In this document: positions 27,922 through 36,342 of the stretch, piece by piece
How positions within the stretch are numbered: position 1 is the first letter of the stretch
Layout: the number at the start of each line of letters is the position of its first letter
NCBI GenBank assembly: GCA_902630715.1
Contig: CACOVO010000004.1
Location: forward strand, 22,694 to 86,693
Origin: an uncultured SAR86 cluster bacterium
GTDB lineage: Bacteria; Pseudomonadota; Gammaproteobacteria; Magnimaribacterales; Magnimaribacteraceae
Direction of reading: 5' to 3'
Length of the DNA stretch: 64,000 nucleotides
Notes under the pieces: generated by a model
Seen by the model: only the letters and a program-made list of their open reading frames with translations
Databases searched by the model: none
Told to the model about the DNA's origin: nothing
Program-made: the position numbers and the translations under genes

Positions 27922-27944
27922 TTAATCCCTGTCAATAAATTTAT
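27922..27944. repeat. Direct repeat copy 2 at gene 3' end
   Basis: TTAATCCCTGTCAATAAATTTAT, overlapping the stop of the 553-aa gene, matches 26412-26434 at 21 of 23 positions. Confidence 0.65.
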
Positions 27945-29583
27945 TCTTTAAGGCTATCATGTCCCACTTTGGAATTTCGATCATCATTCTGCATTCAGGG
28001 GTGGAAACTCCATTAGGAGCTGAGGTCGTTGTTAATACTTCAGGGAGAAGCTCTAAAAAAGCTTTTTTTGTTTGAATATTAGAAAACAAAAACCAAACAT
28101 AGCGCTTTTTCCCAGGATCTAAGAAATCAGCTAAGTTTAATTCTATCCATCCTATGTTTTCTTTACGTATAGGTTTAAAAGGTCTCATTTTGTATTTAGG
28201 GTGCCATTCTATGATCTCCTCAATCCTTAACGCATCAGGTTCAATTTCTCGCGCTACAATTGCTTCAATCGATTCTCCATATTTAAAATAAAATTCTACG
28301 CAAGCAGAAACAAGCTCTTCCATGGGTTCAAGTTCTTTATCTATTTTTGCTTGATTATTTTCAGTTTTTTTATTTAAGTATTTAGATATTTCAGATGCCC
28401 TGTTAATTAGATCTCTCTTGACGTTATGTTCGTTCCAATCTGGAAAGTCATTGCCTATGTTCCAATCAACCATATACGCACATACGGCTTCTCTTATTTC
28501 TTTGGGCTTTATGCCAAGGGTTAGCAGGGTCTCAATATGTGAACTTTCGATATCGTTTGCACATAAATATGAATCTTCGTCTTCATGTGCAGGTGTTGGA
28601 ATAAACTCACCACCACTTAAATCATTAACTCTAATAATTTTTTGGTCTCTTAACTGCCAATACAAACTACCAACTTGATAGCTAATATCAGAAATGCGTA
28701 AGTTAGAGATGTTTATGTATTTTTCGTTCCTAAAGTCAAAATACCACAAAACCTTCTCGAGAAAATCGACGTCTCCAAAAGGCCATGAGTTGTCACCCTC
28801 ACCTGAAAATATGTGATGCTCCAATTCTCCAACACCCTTATCTAGAGAATTGTATTCAAACTCTTTAACTAAATTAGTCTTATCTAAATTGAAATTGAAA
28901 TATCTTTTTAGATAATGAATCTCTCTTTTATTAAAACCTTCCAACGTAGTTACAAACTTATGGGTAAAATGGTTAAATTCGGTGTACTTTGGAATTGGAT
29001 CTCGATAGAAGAACTCATGTGTATTTTTTGTAGGCTTGAGGTTCTGCAGTTTTAGACCTTGTTTACCGTAATTGAATTGAATTAAATCACTTAAATCCCA
29101 TATCCATTCTTTTTCATCGGACCAATAAATATTTCCATTAATAGAGTTTTTTGTATTTACTTGAGTTGTGCTATCCCCAAATTTTCTAATATCTTCTTTG
29201 CTCATCAGAATTTTTCTAGATTCAATAGAAGAATCTATTGACATAGCTATCTTCTCAATCAGAGTTTCGTATTGTTTTCTGTTATAAGTAACATAGCCAT
29301 TAAATTTAGTTTCACGACCCATAGTTTCTCCAAACAGAGGAATGAAGTTTTCTCGAAGCTCATTAAAATTGGGAAAATCTAATTCGATAATTATTTTTTG
29401 GGATTTCTCAGAAAAACTAATTCTTTTTCTCTGGTAGAGAGGTTGCTTAAAGAAAGGCATGAAGTGATAGATAGAAAAAGGCAAATCGACGATATCAAAC
29501 CAAATTGGATATATATCAGAATTGTATGCAAGCCAATGTTGAGTCAACAATTTTTCTAGAAATAAGATTTTTTTTTGTTTCAT
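27922..29583 (-). CDS. Large protein of unknown function; first gene of an unknown operon
   Basis: 553 aa, no signal peptide, no membrane span and no motif I can assign. It is rich in aromatic and charged residues (WPFGDVDFLEKVLWYFDF, GSLYWQLRDQKIIRVND, AYMVDWNIGNDFPDWNEHN). Residues ~355-400 look helical and could form a small helical domain. No ribosome-binding site is obvious before the ATG at 29583. It lies about 240 nt from the 3' end of tRNA-Asp, a common location for acquired genes. Function unknown. Confidence 0.6.
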   Translation of the reverse strand: MKQKKILFLEKLLTQHWLAYNSDIYPIWFDIVDLPFSIYHFMPFFKQPLYQRKRISFSEKSQKIIIELDFPNFNELRENFIPLFGETMGRETKFNGYVTYNRKQYETLIEKIAMSIDSSIESRKILMSKEDIRKFGDSTTQVNTKNSINGNIYWSDEKEWIWDLSDLIQFNYGKQGLKLQNLKPTKNTHEFFYRDPIPKYTEFNHFTHKFVTTLEGFNKREIHYLKRYFNFNLDKTNLVKEFEYNSLDKGVGELEHHIFSGEGDNSWPFGDVDFLEKVLWYFDFRNEKYINISNLRISDISYQVGSLYWQLRDQKIIRVNDLSGGEFIPTPAHEDEDSYLCANDIESSHIETLLTLGIKPKEIREAVCAYMVDWNIGNDFPDWNEHNVKRDLINRASEISKYLNKKTENNQAKIDKELEPMEELVSACVEFYFKYGESIEAIVAREIEPDALRIEEIIEWHPKYKMRPFKPIRKENIGWIELNLADFLDPGKKRYVWFLFSNIQTKKAFLELLPEVLTTTSAPNGVSTPECRMMIEIPKWDMIALKNKFIDRD

Positions 29584-29822
29584 AGGTTGCTATTGAAATT
29601 GATAGGCCTAAGATTCTTTATCAATTAACTTGAAGACCTCTCTTGGGCTTAATTTACTACCATTAACTCTTAAAATAATACATCGTCTCTAGTTTGCTTA
29701 ATAGATGTATTAAATCACCACTTTGCGACATAAAGTGTCGTTATAAGCAGCATAGTTCACAAATCTATAGACTATGATAAGGATGAGTTAGCTACTGCAC
29801 CCATTGAGTTTTAGGTTTGAAG

Positions 29823-29900
29823 TGGCGGACCGGACGAGACTCGAACTCGCGACCTCCGCCGTGACAGGGCGGCGTTCTAACCAAACTGAACTACCGGTCC
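29823..29900 (-). tRNA. tRNA-Asp (anticodon GUC)
   Basis: On the minus strand the sequence begins GGACCGGTAGTTCAG, carries the anticodon loop CCTGTCACGG (GTC), has the T-loop GGTTCGA-type segment GAGTTCGAGTC, and ends GGTCCGCCA with encoded CCA. Acceptor, anticodon and T stems all pair. It sits between the unknown operon and the peptidase E gene. Confidence 0.96.
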
Positions 29901-29958
29901 AAATGATTTTGGCATTCTAACAGGAGTAAATTATTTTGCAGTGAATACTTTAGATTTT

Positions 29959-30657
29959 TTAAACTCTAATGGATAAGTCCTCGAAAGCAGCTTCCTTAAC
30001 ATTCTTGTCGTCAATTGAGACAAGATAGGATTTCTTTTCTTTACCAAAATTTACTGACAAAAAATCTTCTTCGTTCTTTACATGAAGTGCGCAATTTCCT
30101 TCAGATGCATAACAAAAATTGAATACATCTTCTTCAAGGAAACGTTTTACTGCGGGTCTTCTTTCAGGCTCTTCGTCATAATGAGGACAAAAATTTCCCT
30201 TTAAAAATCCTAAACACTCTATAACCTTTAGTTCATCGTCCCATGAATCTACAACGGACTTTTCAAACCAACAATTAGCTCCTGCACTTACGCCACTCAT
30301 TACAACTCCATTTTTATAAGCTTCATGAAGAATTTTATCTAAACCCCAGTCCTTCCAAACAGCCAACATACTCTTGGTGTTCCCCCCTCCTACAAAAATC
30401 ACATCTTGACTAGATATTAATTTTTCTAGATTTGGTGTCCTTTTAAAAAAATCTAGATGCACTGGATTACACTTTAATTTTGAAAATGTGGAATAGTAAT
30501 TAACTTTATATGCTTCATTATCGCCAGTAGCTGTGGGGATAAAACAAATATTTGGACTTTGACTGGATGATAAATCAAGTATGTATTGTTCAATGACTCC
30601 GTCACCTGGATTTCTTCCAAAACCTCCGCCTCCAATGGCAACTACATGTCTATCCAT
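29959..30657 (-). CDS. Peptidase E-like (family S51) dipeptidase
   Basis: 232 aa from the ATG at 30657, chosen because it overlaps the upstream stop (ATGGATAG), suggesting translational coupling; the track start at 30681 adds 8 residues. The nucleophile Ser is in MSGVSAGANCWF. IFVGGGNTKSML, GFLKGNFCPHYDEE and YASEGNCALHV are typical S51 segments. Family members hydrolyse Asp-X dipeptides or cyanophycin-type products in the cytosol. Last gene of a five-gene overlapping operon. Confidence 0.9.
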   Translation of the reverse strand: MDRHVVAIGGGGFGRNPGDGVIEQYILDLSSSQSPNICFIPTATGDNEAYKVNYYSTFSKLKCNPVHLDFFKRTPNLEKLISSQDVIFVGGGNTKSMLAVWKDWGLDKILHEAYKNGVVMSGVSAGANCWFEKSVVDSWDDELKVIECLGFLKGNFCPHYDEEPERRPAVKRFLEEDVFNFCYASEGNCALHVKNEEDFLSVNFGKEKKSYLVSIDDKNVKEAAFEDLSIRV

Positions 30658-30868
30658 GAGAAAACATAAGGGCTGAAACAAACACTACTCCCATTGATAA
30701 AACGCCAATGGTAGATATTAGCAAGTTAATTAATAGAAGTTTAATGGATCGAGATTTGTTTAACTCGATGGGATTATTTCTAAAGTAAATGTTTAGTATG
30801 AATATCCAATTAGCAAGGAAAGTAATTCCTCCCAAGCAAAAAATAAGCGTAATGGTATTTGAGGACAT
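30650..30868 (-). CDS. Small two-span membrane protein
   Basis: 72 aa: one span near residues 5-28 (ITLIFCLGGITFLANWIFILNIYF), a short basic loop, then a second span (LLLINLLISTIGVLSMGVVFVSALMF). It starts on the base after the DUF4345 stop and overlaps the peptidase E start by 8 nt. Family unknown; the tight packing supports it being translated. Confidence 0.7.
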   Translation of the reverse strand: MSSNTITLIFCLGGITFLANWIFILNIYFRNNPIELNKSRSIKLLLINLLISTIGVLSMGVVFVSALMFSHG

Positions 30869-31270
30869 CTATTCGGTTGCTTCTTCTTTTCTTCTTCGCA
30901 AAAAGAAAAGCCTGATGAGGCACAAGAGCACAACGACTATTTCAGCTGCGGTTACTATCATTATTGTATTGTTCAGATCTTCCGTTAGGAAATAATTCAA
31001 AACTCTACCCATTATTAGGCTGGTGAAAATTACGGCATAAATAACGTAAGTTTGCCTAACTAACGATTTAAAAAAGATTGCAAAAAATGCCATTAAGCCT
31101 AGAACAGTAAACATTGCATAATTTGCTCTAATCTCGGAGAAAGAAAACTCTGTTTTCAATTCATAGCCTACTAAATCTGCTATTGAGGTTGGGCTATACA
31201 ATCCATAGATACCAAAACCTAAGTGCTCAAGTGCTAGCAAGGCCAGGATAAACTTATCGAATTTACTCAT
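30869..31270 (-). CDS. DUF4345-like membrane protein
   Basis: 133 aa with four predicted membrane spans. The N-terminal LALLALEHLGFGIYGLYSPTSIADLVGYEL and RANYAMFTVLGLMAFFAIF fit the DUF4345 pattern. A basic tail (RLFFLRRRKEE) ends the protein. Its ATG overlaps the stop of the DUF2256 gene (ATGA). Function unknown. Confidence 0.72.
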   Translation of the reverse strand: MSKFDKFILALLALEHLGFGIYGLYSPTSIADLVGYELKTEFSFSEIRANYAMFTVLGLMAFFAIFFKSLVRQTYVIYAVIFTSLIMGRVLNYFLTEDLNNTIMIVTAAEIVVVLLCLIRLFFLRRRKEEATE

Positions 31271-31404
31271 TTTCTGTTTCTCTTACATTTGACGCTACAA
31301 AACTTAATTTCATCCCAATTTCTCTCCCATTTTTTTCTCCAAGCAAAAGGTTTATTGCAAGTTAAGCAGACTTTTTCAGCTAAATGAACTTTTTTATGTG
31401 CCAT
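31267..31404 (-). CDS. DUF2256 zinc-ribbon-like small protein
   Basis: 45 aa, too short for the ORF track. Hand translation gives MAHKKVHLAEKVCLTCNKPF, then AWRKKWERNWDEIKFCSVKCKRNRK. The CxxC...CxxxC cysteine set and WRKKWERNWDEIKFCSxxC are the DUF2256 signature. The start overlaps the 149-aa gene by 11 nt and the stop overlaps the DUF4345 start (ATGA). DUF2256 genes are often found near cryptochrome/photolyase genes; here one lies about 1 kb away. A zinc-binding structural or nucleic-acid role is likely. Confidence 0.88.
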   Translation of the reverse strand: MAHKKVHLAEKVCLTCNKPFAWRKKWERNWDEIKFCSVKCKRNRK

Positions 31405-31843
31405 CTTTTAGTACTTCGGTTACCTTTTTGAAACTAAATCCTCTTAATATTACTTCCTCAGGCGATAATCCTTCATTTAGAAGTTCCTTAATTCTCTCTA
31501 TTGCGGGCAGATCGACTCTCTCTTTGTGGGGCTTGGATTCAGTTGAAAGATGATAATTGTTTTTATCATATTTTGAATGACTTATTTCATTAGCAATGTT
31601 ACACCAAGAGACAACTACCTCCTCTTTTGTTTTTGACTGACGCCAAATCTTTATCCAAAAAAGGATTTTTGATGCCTTTTGTATCTCCAAATCAACTGCG
31701 TCATCTTTCATTAAAATAGAAATTTCCTCTAAAGAATGGTTGAAACCTCTCTCCTCTAGAATAGAAATGGCTTGAGATTCCCATGTATTTATAAGATTTC
31801 TGGGACTATTTTTAAATTCCAATTCAGACAATATTGATATCAA
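31394..31843 (-). CDS. Unknown protein with possible C-terminal helix-turn-helix
   Basis: 149 aa, soluble and mostly helical. The C-terminal part (AIERIKELLNEGLSPEEVILRGFSFKKVTEVLKDG) has the look of a helix-turn-helix or a coiled hairpin. It is first in the overlapping operon with DUF2256, DUF4345, a small membrane protein and peptidase E. No family recognised. A regulatory role is only a guess. Confidence 0.6.
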   Translation of the reverse strand: MISILSELEFKNSPRNLINTWESQAISILEERGFNHSLEEISILMKDDAVDLEIQKASKILFWIKIWRQSKTKEEVVVSWCNIANEISHSKYDKNNYHLSTESKPHKERVDLPAIERIKELLNEGLSPEEVILRGFSFKKVTEVLKDGT

Positions 31844-32063
31844 AGATGTTGATGAAAGAATTTTATCACCAGAACTCTTGCCATGGGTTTATTTACCAAA
31901 AAAATCACATTAATATAATTTTTACTCTATAATGCGCGTTTACATTTTCAATATGTAGATGCTACGTCCAGATTAATTTCTGTTTTGCTAAGAATTACTA
32001 AAATAGGGGGCACTCTATTTTAGGTTATGTTTTTAGATGCTCAGACTCAACTTAGGAGTAAAT

Positions 32064-32396
32064 ATGAAAAAGTTATTAGTAATGCTTTTTGTCTTAACAT
32101 CAAATCTAACATTTGCCAGTTACCACGGTGGTGGTGAATCTGATTCAAGCGGCGGCGGTGGCGGCGGATACGGAAGTGGAAGTTCTGCTGCAGGAGCCCT
32201 AGTAGGGGTTGGTTTGATTGCTTATTTCGTCATGAACAGAAGTGATGATGAGGAAGCTACAGAGTTTGCTGATCAAGATAAAATTCAAAAATTCCAGATC
32301 AATTTTACAAAAGAAGATAATCACTTTAATTCATTTACCGAGAATGACTTTTATCAAAATGATTTCCAAGTAAATTTCAAATACTACTTAAATTAG
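32064..32396 (+). CDS. Small exported glycine-rich protein with one membrane span
   Basis: 110 aa from the ATG at 32064, preceded by TAGGAG; the track start at 32037 lies upstream of that site. A signal peptide (MKKLLVMLFVLTSNLTFASY) is followed by a Ser/Gly-rich linker (SDSSGGGGGGYGSGSS), a hydrophobic span (AAGALVGVGLIAYFVMN) and an acidic, aromatic tail. Likely envelope-located; family unknown. A hairpin terminator follows at once, so it is a single-gene unit. Confidence 0.75.
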   Translation: MKKLLVMLFVLTSNLTFASYHGGGESDSSGGGGGGYGSGSSAAGALVGVGLIAYFVMNRSDDEEATEFADQDKIQKFQINFTKEDNHFNSFTENDFYQNDFQVNFKYYLN

Positions 32397-32400
32397 TACA

Positions 32401-32427
32401 AAGGCCCTTCGGGGCCTTTACTTTATC
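32401..32427 (+). terminator. Hairpin terminator with TTCG tetraloop
   Basis: AAGGCCC-TTCG-GGGCCTT is a perfect 7-bp stem capped by the very stable UUCG loop, followed by TACTTTATCT, a weak T-run. It separates the glycine-rich protein from the photolyase gene. Confidence 0.8.
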
Positions 32428-32438
32428 TAGAAAAGAAA

Positions 32439-33923
32439 ATGTCTACATTCATATTACTTGGAAATCAGCTTTTTGAGCCGAAGTATTTAAAAGAGCATGA
32501 ATGTACTGATGTTTTCATGGCCGAAGACTTCGGTTTATGTACATTTGTAAAACATCACAAACTGAAGCTCTATTTTTTTCTCACTTCAATGCGTGAATAC
32601 AGAGATGAGCTTGAAAAAAAAGGGATAAAAGTTCATTACTATGATCTTAATTGCAGGAAGTCCAATGAAACTTATATTCAATGTTTGAAAGAATTTATTA
32701 AAAAGAAGGGCCTGGAAGAAATTAATATATTTGAAATCGAAGACAAGCCTGTAGAAAAAGAAATACATGCCTTAGCTAATGATGGCATATCAATCAAAGA
32801 GCATAAAAGTCCAATGTTCTTGTTTCCGAGGGAGACTTTTGAACAATTTCATGATGGAAAAAAGATCTTCAGAATGGCGTCTTTTTATAAATTTGCACGA
32901 AAGCAACTAAACATACTTATTGAAAATGACGAAGAGCCTCTGGGTGGAAAATGGTCATTCGATGAAGAGAACAGAAAAAAGATACCTAAAGGTTTAGAGC
33001 TACCAAAATTGCCTTCTTTCGATCAGTCCATTCATCATCAAGAAGTGGTTGATTTGATAGAAAAGTACTTCAAAGATCATCCAGGAGTGCTTGAAAAAAT
33101 ATGGTTCCCAACAAAGAGGAAAGAAGCACATAAAGCTTTGTCTCTTTTCTTAAAGGAAAGAATTGAGAATTTTGGAATTTACGAGGATGCGATGCTGGAA
33201 AAAGAAAATTTCTTGTTCCATAGTGCGTTAAGCCCCCTTCTAAACATTGGCCTGATTACGCCAAAAGAAATTATAGAGAGTGCATTGAAGGTTTTTAAAG
33301 AGAATGATGTTCCTTTAAATTCTGTTGAAGGTTTCATAAGGCAAGTAATAGGATGGCGAGAATTCATAAGAGGAATATATCAAGTGAAGGGAGATTTTCA
33401 AAAAAAGGCAAATTTCTGGGGTCACAAAAAAAAACTGACTGATAGCTGGTATGAAGGCAACACAGGAATCGTCCCTCTCGATGATTGCATCAAAACAACT
33501 TTAAAGGATGGTTATCATCATCACATTCCTAGACTGATGGTGATAAGTAATATCATGAATATGTGTGAAATTGATCCTGATGAAATTTATAAGTGGTTCA
33601 TGGAAATGTACATTGACTCATCAGATTGGGTAATGATTCCAAATGTCTACGGAATGGCAACTTATTCAGATGGAGGCTTAATGTCTACTAAGCCCTATAC
33701 TTGTGGTTCTAACTATTTCATAAAAATGTCCAATTATAAAAGGGGTGAATGGTGCGATATAGTTGATGGTCTGTATTGGCGTTTCACGGACAAACATAGA
33801 TCCTTTTATGAAAAAAATGCACGTATGGGCTTTATGACTCGTACTTTAGATAGAATGGATCCCAACAGAAAAAAAATGATTTTCAAAGAGGCTAACAAAT
33901 TTATAAAAAATAATACTCACTAA
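32439..33923 (+). CDS. Cryptochrome/photolyase-related protein, Fe-S type (FeS-BCP, PhrB-like)
   Basis: 494 aa. The N-terminal domain (FILLGNQLF, FMAEDFGLC, KLYFFLTSMREYRDEL) is the Rossmann domain of the photolyase-related PF04244 group. The C-terminal FAD domain has EGFIRQVIGWREFIRGIY, HHIPRLMVISNIMNMCEIDPDEIYKWFMEMYIDSSDWVMIPNVYGM and KPYTCGSNYFIKMSNYKRGEWCDIVDGLYWRF. Cys in NMCEI, YTCGS and GEWCD are the likely Fe-S ligands. Members repair (6-4) photoproducts or act as blue-light sensors. The conserved core favours a repair role in a sunlit-water bacterium. Confidence 0.93.
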   Translation: MSTFILLGNQLFEPKYLKEHECTDVFMAEDFGLCTFVKHHKLKLYFFLTSMREYRDELEKKGIKVHYYDLNCRKSNETYIQCLKEFIKKKGLEEINIFEIEDKPVEKEIHALANDGISIKEHKSPMFLFPRETFEQFHDGKKIFRMASFYKFARKQLNILIENDEEPLGGKWSFDEENRKKIPKGLELPKLPSFDQSIHHQEVVDLIEKYFKDHPGVLEKIWFPTKRKEAHKALSLFLKERIENFGIYEDAMLEKENFLFHSALSPLLNIGLITPKEIIESALKVFKENDVPLNSVEGFIRQVIGWREFIRGIYQVKGDFQKKANFWGHKKKLTDSWYEGNTGIVPLDDCIKTTLKDGYHHHIPRLMVISNIMNMCEIDPDEIYKWFMEMYIDSSDWVMIPNVYGMATYSDGGLMSTKPYTCGSNYFIKMSNYKRGEWCDIVDGLYWRFTDKHRSFYEKNARMGFMTRTLDRMDPNRKKMIFKEANKFIKNNTH

Positions 33924-33939
33924 ATCAGAGGAAGGAAAA

Positions 33940-34194
33940 ATGAAAAAATTACTAATCATGTTTTTAATAATAACAAGTACTCACAGTTTCTCGGAGGATG
34001 GCATGACCGTGGGAGATCTAACAGTTGAGCAGCTTACCGAAATTGTTAGGACCATCCTGCAAGAGAGCTTACAAAAATGCCTCGTCACTGGATCTATGAA
34101 AGGCAGAGCAAAAGTAAATCTAGCTGTAGTGGGATCAGTTGAAGCAAAGATGGAATGTAATTTCGATCAAGAATTAGAAGAAATTCAGGAATAA
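33940..34194 (+). CDS. Small exported protein of unknown function
   Basis: 84 aa with a clear signal peptide (MKKLLIMFLIITSTHSFS) and a good ribosome-binding site (AGAGGAAGG). The mature part contains a helical segment (LTVEQLTEIVRTILQESLQKC) and a second Cys in KMECNF, which could form a disulfide. 16 nt after the photolyase gene. Family unknown. Confidence 0.7.
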   Translation: MKKLLIMFLIITSTHSFSEDGMTVGDLTVEQLTEIVRTILQESLQKCLVTGSMKGRAKVNLAVVGSVEAKMECNFDQELEEIQE

Positions 34195-34196
34195 TT

Positions 34197-34874
34197 TCAT
34201 CTTATTCTTGAAACTAAAATCCAAAGATATCTTAAAGACAAAAAACTTGTTAGCGCGCCTATCACATATGTAAACGCTGCTGCCCTCAAGACATCTCTGC
34301 ACTGTGCATGATAAGCTTCGGGTATCTTTTCTTCCAATATAGGCATTGCCCTTTTGAAGCTCGCATCCATTTCCACATCTAATGTCATGAAATGAATAAA
34401 TACATTCAATAAAATCGATATTAAGGCAATACCTACAAAAATCTTTATAAGTCCTAAAAAACCTGTAGCTAAAACAATTGGAAGACCGCTATAGAGAATA
34501 AGTCCTCCAACTTTTGAAATCCATTGAGTTTTTTCAACTATTTCGGTTCTCCTCATCAAAGGGCCATAGCTTTCTTTATGCTGTATGGCGTGACTTATCT
34601 CATGACATACTATTGCCAAAGAAGTTAAACTTTTCTTATCTAACCTCCCCTCTAAAACCCTTACAGTTTTATCCCTTAAATCGTAATGGTCTCCTAGATT
34701 TGTTTCCTCAATTTTTACCTCTTCAAGTTCATTTTCTTGTAATAATATTTTTCCAAATTCCCTTGCATTAAAGGGCATCTGCAACATTTCTTTATCGTTT
34801 CTATTCAATGATAAAGATAGCCAAGCCTTGGGTAGTAAAAAGAAAAATAAAAAAAATATTATCGCAAAAGCCAT
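34197..34874 (-). CDS. Neutral zinc metallopeptidase, YugP-like membrane protein
   Basis: 225 aa. An N-terminal span (IIFFLFFFLLPKAWL) and C-terminal hydrophobic segments frame the zinc motif HEISHAIQH near residue 95. Segments YDLRDKTVRVLEG and KVGGLILYSG are typical of the YugP/PF04298 family, and VEMDASFKRAMPIL carries the likely third ligand. Inner-membrane zinc peptidase of unknown substrate. Converges with the small exported protein gene with a 2-nt gap. Confidence 0.87.
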   Translation of the reverse strand: MAFAIIFFLFFFLLPKAWLSLSLNRNDKEMLQMPFNAREFGKILLQENELEEVKIEETNLGDHYDLRDKTVRVLEGRLDKKSLTSLAIVCHEISHAIQHKESYGPLMRRTEIVEKTQWISKVGGLILYSGLPIVLATGFLGLIKIFVGIALISILLNVFIHFMTLDVEMDASFKRAMPILEEKIPEAYHAQCRDVLRAAAFTYVIGALTSFLSLRYLWILVSRIR

Positions 34875-34974
34875 AGGTCTATTTTAAATTGATTTAGAGT
34901 TTTATTTCACTTAAGAGATAAAAATATGCCCATTTATAGTAAAATTCACGGCTTTTTTAATATAAGATCATCTT

Positions 34975-36300
34975 ATGAGCATAGAACAAGAACAGGAATT
35001 TGATTACAGAAATATATCTAATGCTGAAATCAAAGCAAAGTGGGGTCTCCCGGATGACATAGATCCTAACGAGGTTGAGATTGAAAAAATAAACCCAGCG
35101 AATAATGATTGGTTTGGAAAAAACCTTGATCCAATCGTTTTCAAAAGATTAAGAGAGGAAAGTCCAGTTCACTATACTGAAGACAGCCAGGTTGGTCCTT
35201 ATTGGTCCATTGCTAAGTATGAAGATGTCAAAGCCATCGACATGGATCACAAAAGGTTTTCTTCGGATATTATGAATGGAGGCATTAGGTTAGGTGGGCA
35301 GCCAATGTCAGAACCACCAGACGCTATCTTCCATCTACCTATGTTTATCATGCAGGATCAACCAAAACATACTGGACAAAGAAAAACCGTAGCTCCAATG
35401 TTCACTCCTGCTCACTTGGCAAATTTCGATGACCTTATTCGTAGGAGAACGAGAAAAGTGCTTGATGATTTGCCCCATGACGAGACCTTTAATTGGGTAG
35501 ATAAAGTTTCGATTGAGCTTACTAGTAGAATGTTAGCAACACTGTTTGATGTTCCTCAGGAAGATAGACTTAAACTGATACATTGGTCCGACACGGTAGA
35601 GAGAATTTCTGACCCGGCTTTTTTTGATACTCCTGAAGAGGGTTTCCAAGAATTATGGAAATGTTTTGAATATTTCAATGGAATATGGGAGCAACGAAAA
35701 GCTGATGGTGGCGAAGGAAATGACCTTATTTCTATGTTGGCTAGGGGTGAAGATACTAAAAATATGACTCCTAATGAGTTTCTTGGAAATGTAATTTTAT
35801 TGATAGTTGCTGGAAATGATACAACAAGAAATTCCATGAGCGCAGGAATAAAGGCTTTCAATAAATATCCTGAGGAGCTTGAGAAAGTTAAATCTAATAA
35901 AGAGCTTATTGGAAATATGGTCTCTGAAATTATTAGATGGCAAAGCCCCGTTGGACATATGGCAAGAACAGCCATGGAAGATGTAGAAATCGGCGGAAAA
36001 CTAATTAAGAAATGGGATAAGGTTGCTATCTGGTATACCTCTGCGAATAGAGATCATGATAAGTTCCTAGATCCTGATCGTTTGAATATTGAAAGAGAAG
36101 ATGCTAGACAGCATATATCCTTTGGCTTTGGAATTCATAGGTGTTTAGGAAATAGACTCGCAGATTTACAATTAAAAATTCTATGGGAGGAAATTCTTGA
36201 ACGTTTTTCTTTTATAGAGGTTGATGGAGACACTCAATATCTCAATTCAAGCTTTATAAGAGGCATCACAGAATTACCCGTTAGAGTACATCCAAAGTAA
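34975..36300 (+). CDS. Cytochrome P450, CYP153-like
   Basis: 441 aa soluble bacterial P450. The heme-binding Cys is in FGFGIHRCLGNRLADLQLKILWEEI, the I-helix oxygen motif is IVAGNDTTRNSM, and the ExxR is in SEIIRWQSPVGHMARTA. FIMQDQPKHTGQRKTVAPMF and GNDTTRNS are close to the CYP153 family, which hydroxylates the terminal carbon of medium-chain alkanes and fatty acids. No ferredoxin or ferredoxin reductase gene is adjacent, so redox partners are supplied elsewhere. The CYP153 assignment is from motif resemblance. Confidence 0.92.
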   Translation: MSIEQEQEFDYRNISNAEIKAKWGLPDDIDPNEVEIEKINPANNDWFGKNLDPIVFKRLREESPVHYTEDSQVGPYWSIAKYEDVKAIDMDHKRFSSDIMNGGIRLGGQPMSEPPDAIFHLPMFIMQDQPKHTGQRKTVAPMFTPAHLANFDDLIRRRTRKVLDDLPHDETFNWVDKVSIELTSRMLATLFDVPQEDRLKLIHWSDTVERISDPAFFDTPEEGFQELWKCFEYFNGIWEQRKADGGEGNDLISMLARGEDTKNMTPNEFLGNVILLIVAGNDTTRNSMSAGIKAFNKYPEELEKVKSNKELIGNMVSEIIRWQSPVGHMARTAMEDVEIGGKLIKKWDKVAIWYTSANRDHDKFLDPDRLNIEREDARQHISFGFGIHRCLGNRLADLQLKILWEEILERFSFIEVDGDTQYLNSSFIRGITELPVRVHPK

Positions 36301-36307
36301 GATATAG

Positions 36308-36324
36308 TTGAGAATCGTTCTCAA
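36308..36324. promoter_or_regulatory. Fur box upstream of iron ABC importer
   Basis: TTGAGAA-TCG-TTCTCAA is a perfect 7-bp inverted repeat matching the GAGAATnnTTCTC core of Fur boxes, 18 nt before the ATG of the iron-binding protein. Expected effect: repression by Fe-loaded Fur. Confidence 0.85.
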
Positions 36325-36342
36325 TAAAGTAAAATTCCCTTC

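Noticed and set aside
29719-29740. Small inverted repeats (CACTTT...AAAGTG and CGACA...TGTCG) next to tRNA-Asp
   Set aside because: Stems of 5-6 bp with no T-run or integrase gene nearby; could easily arise by chance, and not clearly an attachment site.
25000-29822. tRNA-Asp 3'-end duplication marking an integrated island
   Set aside because: I scanned the left flank for a copy of the tRNA 3' end and found none, so island boundaries cannot be claimed.
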